Below the pieces are notes generated by a model. That model had not been told where the DNA came from, ran no database searches, and worked only from the letters and a program-made list of their open reading frames with translations. From Stutzerimonas stutzeri (GTDB taxonomy: Bacteria; Pseudomonadota; Gammaproteobacteria; Pseudomonadales; Pseudomonadaceae), in the NCBI RefSeq assembly GCF_019090095.1, contig NZ_JAGQFP010000002.1:992001-1056000 (forward strand): a stretch of 64,000 nucleotides of DNA, in the 5' to 3' direction. Position numbers and translations under genes: made by a program. Each line of letters opens with the position of its first letter. Position 1 is the first letter of the stretch. Below, in pieces: positions 54,840 through 63,776 of this stretch.

Positions 54840-55556
54840 GTGGTTTTGTCGAATGCCGATGCCCAGTTGCATGAACTGAGTGCTCAGAGCGTCTGGGCCG
54901 GGTTCAAGCAGCTGACTCCCATTTCGCTGTTCGTGATCGTTTTTGGTCTCGCATTCGGGCTGGCGGCAACGCAGGCCGGGCTGGGGGATGGCTCCAGCTT
55001 GCTGATGAGCGCGCTGGTGTTCGCCGGCGCATCGCAGTTCGCATCGCTCGAACTCTGGGGCACGCATGTCCCGGTGTTGCCGCTGGTGGTCACCGTGTTT
55101 GCCGTCAATGCCCGACACCTGTTGATGGGGGCCACGCTGTATCCCTATCTGCGGCATCTACCGCCGACCCAGCGCTATGCGGTCATGTTCGTCGTTTCGG
55201 ATGCCAATTGGGCGATGTCCATGCAGGCCTTCGGTCAGGGCAAGCCGGGCTTGGGCATTCTCTTCGGCGGTGGACTGGCGCTCTGGACATTCTGGGTGCT
55301 GGGCACCTGGCTGGGACTCTACTTCGGCAGCGCCATCCAGGATCCGGTCAGTCTGGGGCTGGACATGGTGATGGGCTGCTTCCTCCTGGCCATGGTAGTC
55401 GGTGGCAAGAAGGACCTGCGGATGCTGATCATCTGGATCGTCGCAGGCTGCGCGTCGATGCTGGCGTACTGGTACCTGCCACCTAACAGCCACGTGGTGG
55501 TCGGTGCGCTGGCCGGCGGCCTGCTTGGGGCCTTGTGGATGGAGAACGCGAAGTGA
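54840..55556 (+). CDS. azlC: AzlC-family branched-chain amino acid exporter subunit
   Basis: A 238-residue inner-membrane protein with several hydrophobic helices; LFVIVFGLAFGLAATQAGL and ALVFAGASQFASLELW mark the AzlC family. Start GTG 54840, or TTG 54846, which is better spaced from GAGAGG. It overlaps azlD by four bases (GTGA). Together they likely export branched-chain amino acids. Confidence 0.92.
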   Translation: MVLSNADAQLHELSAQSVWAGFKQLTPISLFVIVFGLAFGLAATQAGLGDGSSLLMSALVFAGASQFASLELWGTHVPVLPLVVTVFAVNARHLLMGATLYPYLRHLPPTQRYAVMFVVSDANWAMSMQAFGQGKPGLGILFGGGLALWTFWVLGTWLGLYFGSAIQDPVSLGLDMVMGCFLLAMVVGGKKDLRMLIIWIVAGCASMLAYWYLPPNSHVVVGALAGGLLGALWMENAK

Positions 55557-55861
55557 CCTTGGAAACCGCAGGATCCGGCGCGCTGGTGATCATCCTGGTC
55601 ATGGCCGTGGTTACCCTGGTGACGCGCTGGGGCGGTGTGTTCGTCATGTCGTTCGTCCCCATCAACCGCAGGACCGAGCAGTTCATCGGGGCGATGTCCG
55701 GTTCGGTGCTGGTGGCACTGCTGACGCCGATGGCGGTGAACGGTGACAACGGTGCGCGATTGGCGTTTCTGGTGACGGCCGTGACCATGCTGCTGCTCAA
55801 GAAGCCGCTCCCGGCGATTGCCGCCGGGATCGTTGCCGTGGCGCTGTTCAGGCAGCTCTGA
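55553..55861 (+). CDS. azlD: AzlD-family transporter subunit
   Basis: A 102-residue, multi-helix small membrane protein; GTG at 55553 overlaps the azlC stop, with GGAG upstream. It is the usual partner of AzlC. Confidence 0.92.
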   Translation: MTLETAGSGALVIILVMAVVTLVTRWGGVFVMSFVPINRRTEQFIGAMSGSVLVALLTPMAVNGDNGARLAFLVTAVTMLLLKKPLPAIAAGIVAVALFRQL

Positions 55862-55890
55862 GCTTCACTGTTGCCGTGGTTGCCGTCGCC

Positions 55891-57129
55891 TCAGCCGCGC
55901 GCTTCACGTTCCGCTAGCCAGCGCAGCATGCCGACCGCCGCGGCACGTCCGCTGGCGAAGCAGGCGGTGAGCAGGTAGCCGCCCGTGGGGGCTTCCCAGT
56001 CGAGCATTTCGCCGGCGCAGAACACACCCGGGAGCTGGTGCAGCATCAAGCCCTGGTCCAGGGCCTCGAACGGCACCCCTCCGGCGCTGCTGATCGCTTC
56101 GTCCAGCGGGCGGGCACGCAGCAGTGAGATCGGCAACGCCTTGATCGCGCTAGCCAGACGCGGCGCGTCATCGAAGACGTCCGCGGGCGCCAGCTCTCTG
56201 AGCAACCCGGCTTTGACGCCGTCGAGGCCCAGCTGGCGCTTGAGGTGCTTGGCCATGGAGTGCGAGCCGCGAGGCTTGGCGAGCGCACGGGTGATCTTGT
56301 CCAGCGAATGGTCCGGCAGGAGGTCCAGCGTGACCGTGGCGCGGCCATGACGCTCGATCGCTTGGCGGATCTCGGCCGACAGCGCATAGACCAGGCTGCC
56401 TTCGATGCCGCTGGCGGTGATGACGAATTCGCCCCTGCGTGGAGCCCCCCCGGCGAGCGCGAGGCTGACGGTTTTCAGCGGCGCGCCAGCGAACCGTTGC
56501 TGCAGATGTGGACTCCAGCCCTCCACGTCGAAGCCGCAGTTGGCCGGCCGCAAGGGGGAGAGGGCGATGCCGCGTTCGGCCAGCAGCGGCACCCAGGCGC
56601 CATCGGAGCCCAGGCGCGCCCAGCTGCCACCGCCCAGGGCCAGCAAGACGGCGTCGGCGCCGATGGTGAATTCGCCGTCCGGCCCTTTCAGGCGCAGGCG
56701 ACTGTCATCCTGCCAGCCCAGCCAGCGGTGGCGCGTATGGATCTGTGCGCCCGCATCACGCAGCCGGCGCAGCCAGGCCCGCAGCAGCGGGGCGGCCTTC
56801 ATGTCGGTGGGGAAGACGCGCCCGGAAGTGCCGACGAAGGTATCGATGCCCAGCCCGTGGATCCATTCACGCAATGACTCGGGGCCGAAGGCCTCGAGCA
56901 GCGGACGCAGGGCTTGGGCGCGCTCGCGGTAACGTGCCACGAAGGGCTCGAACGCTTCGGAATGGGTGATGTTCATGCCGCCGACGCCAGCCAGCAGAAA
57001 CTTGCGGCCCACAGAGGGCATGGCGTCGTAGAGGTCGACCGCGACGCCGGCCTGGCTCAGCACTTCGGCGGCCATCAATCCGGCGGGGCCGCCGCCGATG
57101 ATGGCGACGCGGGGTTCAGCGAAAGGCAT
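55891..57129 (-). CDS. HI0933-type flavoprotein (TIGR03862 family)
   Basis: About 412 residues. FAD-binding GGGPAGLMAAEVLS at the N-terminus, VGRKFLLAGVGGMNITHSE, and a C-terminal GVFCAGEMLDWEAPTGGYLLT. I start at ATG 57129 next to the Rossmann motif; 57159 and 57180 are alternatives, none with a clear ribosome-binding site. The reaction is unknown. Confidence 0.88.
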   Translation of the reverse strand: MPFAEPRVAIIGGGPAGLMAAEVLSQAGVAVDLYDAMPSVGRKFLLAGVGGMNITHSEAFEPFVARYRERAQALRPLLEAFGPESLREWIHGLGIDTFVGTSGRVFPTDMKAAPLLRAWLRRLRDAGAQIHTRHRWLGWQDDSRLRLKGPDGEFTIGADAVLLALGGGSWARLGSDGAWVPLLAERGIALSPLRPANCGFDVEGWSPHLQQRFAGAPLKTVSLALAGGAPRRGEFVITASGIEGSLVYALSAEIRQAIERHGRATVTLDLLPDHSLDKITRALAKPRGSHSMAKHLKRQLGLDGVKAGLLRELAPADVFDDAPRLASAIKALPISLLRARPLDEAISSAGGVPFEALDQGLMLHQLPGVFCAGEMLDWEAPTGGYLLTACFASGRAAAVGMLRWLAEREARG

Positions 57130-57234
57130 GGTGACAGCCGGCAGTTGCGAGGCGGGCATTGTAGCGGCTGGGCCGGTCACCGGTCATGCGCGCCACTGGG
57201 CCGGGGCCGCCTGGGTTGAGAGGGCAGGCTGCGT

Positions 57235-58155
57235 TCAACCCAAGCCGTGGCGGCGCCACGCCTCGGCGGCGCTGAAATGCAGTTGCGCATGCCGCCGGGC
57301 GAGCAGTGCCCGGTCCTTGTCGTAGCCGCCGCCGATCACACCGACCACCGGAATGTCCCGGCCCAGGCAGTGCTCGATCACCGCGCTGTCGCGCATCGCC
57401 AGCCCTTCATCGGTGAGGTTGAGCAAACCCAGGGCATCGTCGCGGTGAACGTCGACGCCGGCGTCGTAGATCACCAGGTCCGGCTGGTACAGCGGCAGCA
57501 GATAATTCAGCGTGTCGTCGACCACCTTCAGGTAGTCGGCGTCGCCCAGCCCCGGCGCGAGCCCGATATCCCAATCGCTGCGTGCCTTGCGCACCGGAAA
57601 ATTCTTCTCGCAATGCAGTGACACGGTCACCGCATCCGGGACCTGCTCGAGAATGCGTGCGGTGCCGTCACCCTGATGCACATCGCAATCGAAAATCAGC
57701 ACCCGGCCGACGCGACCGCTTTCCAGCAACGACAGCGCGATCACCGCCAGGTCATTGAAAATACAAAATCCCGAGGCATGATCATGGTGAGCGTGGTGGG
57801 TGCCGCCGGCCAGGTGGCAGGCCAGCCCGTGTCGCAGCGCCATTTCGGCAGCCAGCAGCGAACCACCAACCGCGCGTACGGTGCGCTGGGCCAGTTGCGG
57901 GCTCCATGGCAGGCCAAGCCGGCGCAGCTCTTCACGGCTCATGTCGCCGGTGCAGTAGCGCTCGACGTAGGTGCGGTCATGGGCGAGCACGAGCAGCTCG
58001 CTGGGGCAGGGTTCGGGGCGCAACAGGGCCTGGTCCGTGGTCAAACCGCTGGCGACCAGGTGATCGCGCAGCAACCGGAACTTCTCCATCGGGAAACGAT
58101 GTCCCGGTGGCAACGGCGGGCTGTAGTCGTCATGAAATATCAGCGGTAGCGGCAT
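57235..58155 (-). CDS. Histone-deacetylase-family (acetoin utilisation/polyamine deacetylase-like) protein
   Basis: A 306-residue zinc amidohydrolase of the deacetylase superfamily: GGTHHAHHDHASGFCIFND, DCDVHQGDGTA, DAGVDVHRDDALG and the late GGGYDKD. The twin-His, Asp/His zinc site is complete. It removes acyl groups from amines; the natural substrate is not known. Confidence 0.92.
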   Translation of the reverse strand: MPLPLIFHDDYSPPLPPGHRFPMEKFRLLRDHLVASGLTTDQALLRPEPCPSELLVLAHDRTYVERYCTGDMSREELRRLGLPWSPQLAQRTVRAVGGSLLAAEMALRHGLACHLAGGTHHAHHDHASGFCIFNDLAVIALSLLESGRVGRVLIFDCDVHQGDGTARILEQVPDAVTVSLHCEKNFPVRKARSDWDIGLAPGLGDADYLKVVDDTLNYLLPLYQPDLVIYDAGVDVHRDDALGLLNLTDEGLAMRDSAVIEHCLGRDIPVVGVIGGGYDKDRALLARRHAQLHFSAAEAWRRHGLG

Positions 58156-58233
58156 CGATCGGCGCCCGGATGGTCAGCCGCGAGTATGCAGATCCGGCAG
58201 CAGGCCCTACAAGGAAACAGCAGGAAGCACCCG

Positions 58234-58797
58234 ATGGAACGCATTGAACTGGATACGCCGCGGCTACGGTTGCGCGGCTGGCATGACACCGACCTCGACC
58301 CATTGGCCGAACTGTGCGCCGACCCGCTGGTGATGCGCTATTTCCCGGCGCTTTTGTCGCGTGATGACTGTGCGCTCGCGATGGCCCGCTGGCGGATTCA
58401 CTTCGTACGCCATGGTTTCGGGTTGTGGGCGTTGGAGCGCAAGGACAACGGTCGCTTCATCGGTTTCACCGGGCTGGCCTGGAGCCGTTTGCAGCAGCCG
58501 TTCTGCCCAGCCGTCGAGATCGCCTGGCGACTTGCCCGCGAACACTGGCGCCAAGGGCTGGCCCGCGAAGCCGCGCAGGCCTCTCTGGCCTGCGCCTTCG
58601 AGCGTTTGGAGCTGCCGGAAGTCGTGGCCTACACGGCGGCGGTCAACGACCCGTCCAGGCAGCTGATGCGCGCGCTGGGGATGCGCCACGATGCTGGAGG
58701 CGACTTCGAGCATCCGGATCTGCCCGACGGGCATGCCTTGCGCACCCACGTCCTGTATCGGCTGACGCGCCGCGAGTGGTTCGCTATTCGACGTTAG
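58234..58797 (+). CDS. GNAT-family N-acetyltransferase (RimJ/RimL-like)
   Basis: A 187-residue GNAT: LDTPRLRLRGW at the N-terminus, EIAWRLAREHWRQGLAREAA (acetyl-CoA loop region) and NDPSRQLMRALGM. AGGAA precedes ATG 58234. Substrate unknown. Confidence 0.92.
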   Translation: MERIELDTPRLRLRGWHDTDLDPLAELCADPLVMRYFPALLSRDDCALAMARWRIHFVRHGFGLWALERKDNGRFIGFTGLAWSRLQQPFCPAVEIAWRLAREHWRQGLAREAAQASLACAFERLELPEVVAYTAAVNDPSRQLMRALGMRHDAGGDFEHPDLPDGHALRTHVLYRLTRREWFAIRR

Positions 58798-58879
58798 GCG
58801 CAATCAGTGGAGCGGATACCGCGGAATCCGTACCATTGCTCGCCTGCCCCGTGCCCCGCATGAATAAAGGAATTGCACC

Positions 58880-59749
58880 ATGACCGACACCCTAGACACG
58901 CTGGTGAGCCTGCTGTCGCTGGAACGCATCGAGGAGAACCTGTTCCGCGGCGCCAGCCAGGACTTGGGTTTCCCGCAGCTGTTCGGCGGTCAGGTGGTCG
59001 GCCAGGCACTGTCCGCTGCCAGCCAGACGGTCGCGCCGGAGCGGCATGTGCATTCCATGCACGGCTATTTTTTGCGCCCCGGTGATTCGCACCAGCCGGT
59101 GGTCTACGACGTCGATCGGGTCCGCGATGGCGGCAGCTTCACCACCCGCCGGGTCAGCGCCATCCAGAAAGGCCAGACGATCTTCACCTGTAGCGCCTCG
59201 TTCCAGGCCGACGAGACCGGTTACGAACACCAGTTGCAGATGCCGGACGTCGAAGGCCCGGAGAACCTGCTCAGCGAGTGGGAGCTGCTGCACAAGCTGA
59301 CGCCGCTGGTGCCGCCGCGCGTGGCCGAGAAGCTGCGCCGGCCCAAGCCCATCGAGATCCGCCCGGTGACATTGCAGGACCCGATCAATCCGCAGCCCAT
59401 CGAGGCGATCCGGCACATCTGGTTTCGCGCCGACGGTTCGTTGCCGGACAACCCCGCGCTGCACAAGTACCTGATGGCCTACGCCTCGGACTTCAGCTTC
59501 ATCGGCACCGCGCTGCAGCCGCACGGGGTGAGTTCCTGGAGCAAGTTCATTCAGCTGGCGAGCCTTGACCACTCCATCTGGTTCCACCGCGAAGTACGTG
59601 CCGACGACTGGCTGCTCTACACCATGGACAGCCCCTGGGCCGGCAATGCCCGTGGTTTTGCCCGCGGCAGCATTTTCAACCGCGCCGGCCAGTTGGTCGC
59701 CTCGGTGGCCCAGGAAGGGCTGATCCGCGTGCGCGAGGACTGGAAGTGA
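58880..59749 (+). CDS. tesB: Acyl-CoA thioesterase II (TesB)
   Basis: A 289-residue double-hotdog thioesterase: FGGQVVGQALSAA near the start, SMHGYFLRPGDSHQPV, FTTRRVSAIQKGQTIF, and the C-terminal LDHSIWFHREVRADDW with GSIFNRAGQLVASVAQEGL. It cleaves acyl-CoA. It overlaps the next gene by four bases (GTGA). Confidence 0.95.
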   Translation: MTDTLDTLVSLLSLERIEENLFRGASQDLGFPQLFGGQVVGQALSAASQTVAPERHVHSMHGYFLRPGDSHQPVVYDVDRVRDGGSFTTRRVSAIQKGQTIFTCSASFQADETGYEHQLQMPDVEGPENLLSEWELLHKLTPLVPPRVAEKLRRPKPIEIRPVTLQDPINPQPIEAIRHIWFRADGSLPDNPALHKYLMAYASDFSFIGTALQPHGVSSWSKFIQLASLDHSIWFHREVRADDWLLYTMDSPWAGNARGFARGSIFNRAGQLVASVAQEGLIRVREDWK

Positions 59750-60336
59750 GCCTGGCCGATGCGCGGCACTGGGTGTTCGACATGGACGGCACCCTGACCA
59801 TCGCCGTGCATGATTTCCCGGCGATCAAGCGGGCGCTGGACATCCCCGAGGACGACGACATCCTCCATCACCTGGCCGCGTTGCCGGCCGACGAAGCGGC
59901 CAGCAAGCGCGCCTGGCTACTCGAACACGAGCGGGAGCTGGCGTACGCCGCAACGCCTGCGCCTGGCGCACGTGAGCTGCTGCACTGGCTGCGTGAGCGT
60001 GGGTGCCGCCTTGGCGTGCTGACGCGCAACGCCCATGAGCTGGCACTGGTGACCTTGCAGGCCGTCGGCATGGGTGATTATTTCGCCAGCGACGACATTC
60101 TCGGCCGCGACGAAGCACCGCCAAAACCTGACCCTGGTGGGCTGCTGCACCTGGCGGACCGATGGTCCGTTGCGCCGGCCGAGCTGGTGATGGTCGGCGA
60201 TTACCGCTTCGATCTGGAATGTGCCAAAGCGGCCGGTGCGCGAGGTGTACTGGTCAACCTGCCGGACAATCCATGGCCGGACCTGACCGATATGCACGCC
60301 CGCGATTGCCTGCAATTGCGCGACATGTTGGGTTAA
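59746..60336 (+). CDS. HAD-family hydrolase, IA type
   Basis: A 196-residue HAD phosphatase: nucleophile in VFDMDGTLT, LTRNAHELAL, PPKPDPGGLL and MVGDYRFDLECAKAAG. The start GTG overlaps the tesB stop, with GAGGAC upstream. Substrate unknown; coupled to tesB. Confidence 0.9.
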   Translation: MSLADARHWVFDMDGTLTIAVHDFPAIKRALDIPEDDDILHHLAALPADEAASKRAWLLEHERELAYAATPAPGARELLHWLRERGCRLGVLTRNAHELALVTLQAVGMGDYFASDDILGRDEAPPKPDPGGLLHLADRWSVAPAELVMVGDYRFDLECAKAAGARGVLVNLPDNPWPDLTDMHARDCLQLRDMLG

Positions 60337-60410
60337 CGCCAAGCCGGCGGAGAGTCGCTGTGCAGGGCTGCATCGCCGAGTGATCGAGTAACGAGTGGCT
60401 GAGTAGCCCT

Positions 60411-60652
60411 GTGGGAGCCCGGACCTCGGGGCGAAGCCTTTGCCTCTGCGCGGGCCCGGCCACCTCATTCGCCGCGGGTCGCGGCTCCTGCAAATGGCAC
60501 GCGCTGTCCTTGTGGGAGCCCCGACCTCGGGGCGAAGCGGGTACTTTTCAGCGGGCCGGAAGGCCGCTTTCGCCGCGGGTCGCGGCTCCTACAAAGAGCG
60601 CCGCGGGTTGGCACGCACTGCCTTTGTAGCAGCCCCGACCCCGGGGCGAAGC
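60411..60652. repeat. Cluster of intergenic palindromic repeats
   Basis: Three direct copies of TGTGGGAGCCC..GACCTCGGGGCGAAGC-type units (about 60411-60437, 60510-60539, 60624-60652) alternate with two inverted partners, TTCGCCGCGGGTCGCGGCTCCT.. (about 60468-60493, 60568-60594). They form strong hairpins, in the style of pseudomonad intergenic repeats. Confidence 0.8.
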
Positions 60653-60695
60653 TGTTGCTCCTCGCGCGTCCTGCGGGGCGGCTTGTTTTCCGGGC

Positions 60696-61565
60696 TTAAT
60701 ACAGCGCCTGGTAAAGCTTGCGGCGGTAGGTCGTGACCAGCGGATGATCGCTGCCCAAGAGCTCGAACACCTGCAGCAGCGTCTTGTGCGGCAGCCCATC
60801 GGCATAGGTCCGATTACGCACGAACAGCTTGAGCAGACCGTCCAGCGCCGCCTCATGCTGCTGGCGAGCGAGCTGCTGCACGGCCAGCTGGTAGGCCGCC
60901 TCATCGTCCTCCGGGTTCTGCGCCAGGCGACTCTTCAGGTCGGCGACTTCCGGCAGGTCGTTGGCTTGGCGCAGGAAGGTCAACTGCGCACGGGCGCCGG
61001 CCAGTGCCTGTTTGTGTTCATCGCCCTTGACCGCACCGAGGACGGCCTCGGCCTCGCCCAGTTCGCCGCGCTCGGCCAGGCAGCGTGCATAGAGAATCAG
61101 CGCGGCGGCATTTTCGTTGTCGTCGGCCAGCAGTTGCTTGAGCTGCTCCTCGGCATCGCCAATACGGCCTTCGGCAAACAGCGCCTGGGCCGTTTCCAGG
61201 CGGTCGGCTTCGGGGGCCGGCGGCGCCTGGACGTGGGGTTGCAGCATGGCGCGAATGGCCGACTCGGGCTGCGCACCGGCGAAACCGTCAAGCGGTTGGC
61301 CGTCCTTGAACAGCACCACGGTGGGCAGGCTGCGCACGCCGAAGCGGGCCACCACGTCCTGCTCGATGTCGCAGTTGACCTTGGCCAGCAACAGTTCGCC
61401 GCCGTATTCCTCGGTGATCTTCGCCAGCAGCGGCATCAGCGCCTTGCACGGCGCGCACCACTCGGCCCAGAAGTCCACCAGGACCGGCTTGTGAAAGGAG
61501 TTCTCCAGCACCAGTTGCTCGAAGTTGGCGCTGGTGACGTCAAAAATATAGGGCGTCTGGCTCAT
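60696..61565 (-). CDS. cnoX: Thioredoxin-domain co-chaperone CnoX (YbbN)
   Basis: A 289-residue protein: thioredoxin domain with WAEWCAPCKALMPLL (CAPC active site) and a C-terminal TPR region. It protects proteins from oxidation and passes them to chaperones. Start ATG 61565. Confidence 0.95.
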   Translation of the reverse strand: MSQTPYIFDVTSANFEQLVLENSFHKPVLVDFWAEWCAPCKALMPLLAKITEEYGGELLLAKVNCDIEQDVVARFGVRSLPTVVLFKDGQPLDGFAGAQPESAIRAMLQPHVQAPPAPEADRLETAQALFAEGRIGDAEEQLKQLLADDNENAAALILYARCLAERGELGEAEAVLGAVKGDEHKQALAGARAQLTFLRQANDLPEVADLKSRLAQNPEDDEAAYQLAVQQLARQQHEAALDGLLKLFVRNRTYADGLPHKTLLQVFELLGSDHPLVTTYRRKLYQALY

Positions 61566-61764
61566 GCTGTTCTCTAGGTTGGGCGGGCGAAATGAGACGT
61601 GCATCTTAAGTGGGGCTGCGGCCTCGGGAAAGCAAGCGCTCGCGCGTCGCCATCGGTTGGTCTATGTTTGCGCCGCCCGGGTTGCGGCACCGCTGTCGGC
61701 CCGAGGCAAAACCCTTTCCTAGACCGGTGCGGCGTTTGCAGTCGCGCGTCAGATGGAGCTTCGC

Positions 61765-62991
61765 ATGTCCTTTCTCTCCGATTTCCGGGAGCGCTACCTC
61801 GTGCGCTTCTGGTCACCCTTGCCGGCCCTGGTGGCCATGGGTGTCGCTTCCGCTTACTACTTTGCGATCACCGGCACTTTCTGGGCCGTCACGGGTGAGT
61901 TCACCCGGTGGGGCGGCCATGTGCTCGCCTGGCTGGGCTTCCAGCCGCAGGAGTGGAGCTACTTCAAGATTCTCGGGCTGTCGGGCACACCCCTGGATCG
62001 CGTCGACGGCGTGATGATCATCGGCATGCTGCTTGGCGCGCTCTGCACCGCGCTGTGGGCCAACAACGTCAGCCTGCGCTGGCCGACCAGCAAGCGGCGG
62101 CTGCTGCAGGGGCTGGTGGGCGGCATCGTCGCCGGCTTCGGCGCGCGCCTGGCAATGGGCTGCAACCTCGCGGCTTTCTTCACCGGAATCCCGATGTTTT
62201 CCCTGCACGCCTGGGCCTTCATGCTGGCCACGGTGGGCGGTGCCTGGATCGGTGTGAAGATCTGCCTGCTGCCGTTTCTGGGCACCCCGCTCAAGGTTGG
62301 CAGCCAGGCCAGTTCGCTGTTCAGCGACCCCCAGGCTACCCAGCGCCGTGCCGCCCGGCAGGCGCGGCTCGGCGTCGCGGTCGCCGTGCTGGCGCTGGTG
62401 TTCCTGGCCTGGCGTTTCGACACCTCGCTGGTGCTGGGCATGGCGGTGCTGTTCGGGCTGGTCTTCGGCGGGCTGATCGAGCGCGCGCAGATCTGCTTTA
62501 CCAGCGCGGCGCGTGACCTGTGGACCACCGGGCGCACCCGCGCCGCCTACGGCATCCTGCTGGGCATGGCAGTTGCCTGCATCGGCACCTTCGGTGCGAT
62601 CGCACTCGGCGCCAGCCCGAAGATCTTCTGGATGGGTCCCAATGCCATCATCGGCGGCGTGCTGTTCGGCATCGGCATCGTCGTGGCCGGTGGCTGCGAG
62701 ACCGGCTGGATGTACCGCGCCATGGAAGGTCAGGTGCACTTCTGGGTGGTCGGCATCGGCAACGTCATCGGCGGCACGCTGGTCGCGGTCTACTGGGATG
62801 AGCTCGGCACCTCGCTGGCGCTGCCCTATCCGAAGGTCAACCTGCTGGAAACGTTCGGCCCCGCCAACGGTCTGCTGCTGACGCTGGCCGGGCTGGCCAT
62901 CGCGATGTTGCTGGTGCACCTCAATGCTCGTCGTTTCCAATCCAACAGGAGTCCTGCCCGTGAGCCAGGCCACACCGAATCTATCGCTTGA
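61765..62991 (+). CDS. yedE: YedE-type membrane transporter (selenium/sulfur metabolism)
   Basis: A 408-residue polytopic protein of the YeeE/YedE family: RLAMGCNLAAFFTGIPMFSLH, RAQICFTSAARDLWTTGR and VAGGCETGWMYRAMEGQVHF give the conserved Cys motifs. ATG 61765 has GGAG upstream. It overlaps yedF; the pair is thought to serve selenium or sulfur uptake. Confidence 0.92.
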   Translation: MSFLSDFRERYLVRFWSPLPALVAMGVASAYYFAITGTFWAVTGEFTRWGGHVLAWLGFQPQEWSYFKILGLSGTPLDRVDGVMIIGMLLGALCTALWANNVSLRWPTSKRRLLQGLVGGIVAGFGARLAMGCNLAAFFTGIPMFSLHAWAFMLATVGGAWIGVKICLLPFLGTPLKVGSQASSLFSDPQATQRRAARQARLGVAVAVLALVFLAWRFDTSLVLGMAVLFGLVFGGLIERAQICFTSAARDLWTTGRTRAAYGILLGMAVACIGTFGAIALGASPKIFWMGPNAIIGGVLFGIGIVVAGGCETGWMYRAMEGQVHFWVVGIGNVIGGTLVAVYWDELGTSLALPYPKVNLLETFGPANGLLLTLAGLAIAMLLVHLNARRFQSNRSPAREPGHTESIA

Positions 62992-63196
62992 TCTGCGCGG
63001 CGAGCACTGCCCGTACAACGCCATCGCCACGCTGGAAACCCTGGCGACCATGCAGCCCGGGCAGCTGCTGGAAGTGGTGACGGACTGCTCGCAGTCGGTG
63101 CATGGCATCCCGGAAGACACCCGGGCCAAGGGCTACGAGTGCCAGGTCGAGCAGCACGGTTCGCTGTTTCGCTTCCTGATCCGCATCCCGGCCTAG
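62960..63196 (+). CDS. yedF: TusA-like sulfurtransferase YedF
   Basis: A 78-residue TusA-fold protein: LDLRGEHCPYNAIATLETL with the conserved Cys-Pro. GTG 62960 with CAGGAG upstream; it overlaps yedE by 32 bases, as in other genomes. Confidence 0.92.
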   Translation: MSQATPNLSLDLRGEHCPYNAIATLETLATMQPGQLLEVVTDCSQSVHGIPEDTRAKGYECQVEQHGSLFRFLIRIPA

Positions 63197-63199
63197 CCG

Positions 63200-63754
63200 C
63201 TAGCCCGGAGTCGCCTCGCCGGCGGCTTCGGGGCCGGTCAGCGGCCAGCTGCCCATCTCGCGGTAACACACGCCGTCCTCCGTGTTCTCCGACCGGTAAA
63301 GTACGAAGCGATCGGCTACCCAGCTGAACGCCGGTGGCTCGCCTTGCTGGGGCAGTTCGGCCTGGCGGGCCAGGGTCAGGTGCGGCAGGAACGGGCGGCT
63401 GTCGAGGACGATGCCCTGCGCGCTCAGCGATTGGCCAAGGCTCGCCGCCAGCTGCAACAGGGCCGTCGGAGGTGACTGCGGCCGGAGGCAGACGAATCCC
63501 TTGCCGAGGGCGACCAGGCCGTCGAGCGTCAGCTCGAAGCGCGGCGCCTCGATGGCTGCGGCCAGGTGTTTCAGCGCCTCCAGGCGGGCGGCTGGCTGCG
63601 CGCCGAGAAAGGCCAAGGTCAGGTGAAATTTCTCCGGCGCGACCTTGCGCCCTCCCGCGATCTGACCGTCGCGCCAGTGCGCGATGGCGCTTGCCTGCGC
63701 TGGCGGGCAGGGTAAGGCGAAGAACAGTCGCAGCGTGTCGGTGTGGGCCTGCAT
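63200..63754 (-). CDS. thpR: RNA 2',3'-cyclic phosphodiesterase (ThpR)
   Basis: A 184-residue 2H phosphoesterase: two HxTx motifs, HLTLAFLG and HLTLARQAE. It opens 2',3'-cyclic phosphates on RNA. Start ATG 63754; the longer frame overlaps the next gene in antiframe and is rejected. Confidence 0.9.
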   Translation of the reverse strand: MQAHTDTLRLFFALPCPPAQASAIAHWRDGQIAGGRKVAPEKFHLTLAFLGAQPAARLEALKHLAAAIEAPRFELTLDGLVALGKGFVCLRPQSPPTALLQLAASLGQSLSAQGIVLDSRPFLPHLTLARQAELPQQGEPPAFSWVADRFVLYRSENTEDGVCYREMGSWPLTGPEAAGEATPG

Positions 63755-63776
63755 GGCACCCTCCCGCGTCGTCGAT

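Noticed and set aside
61813..63129. 438-codon minus-strand frame
   Set aside because: Lies antisense to yedE/yedF, which have clear motifs; Gln/His/Arg-rich composition is typical of a shadow frame.
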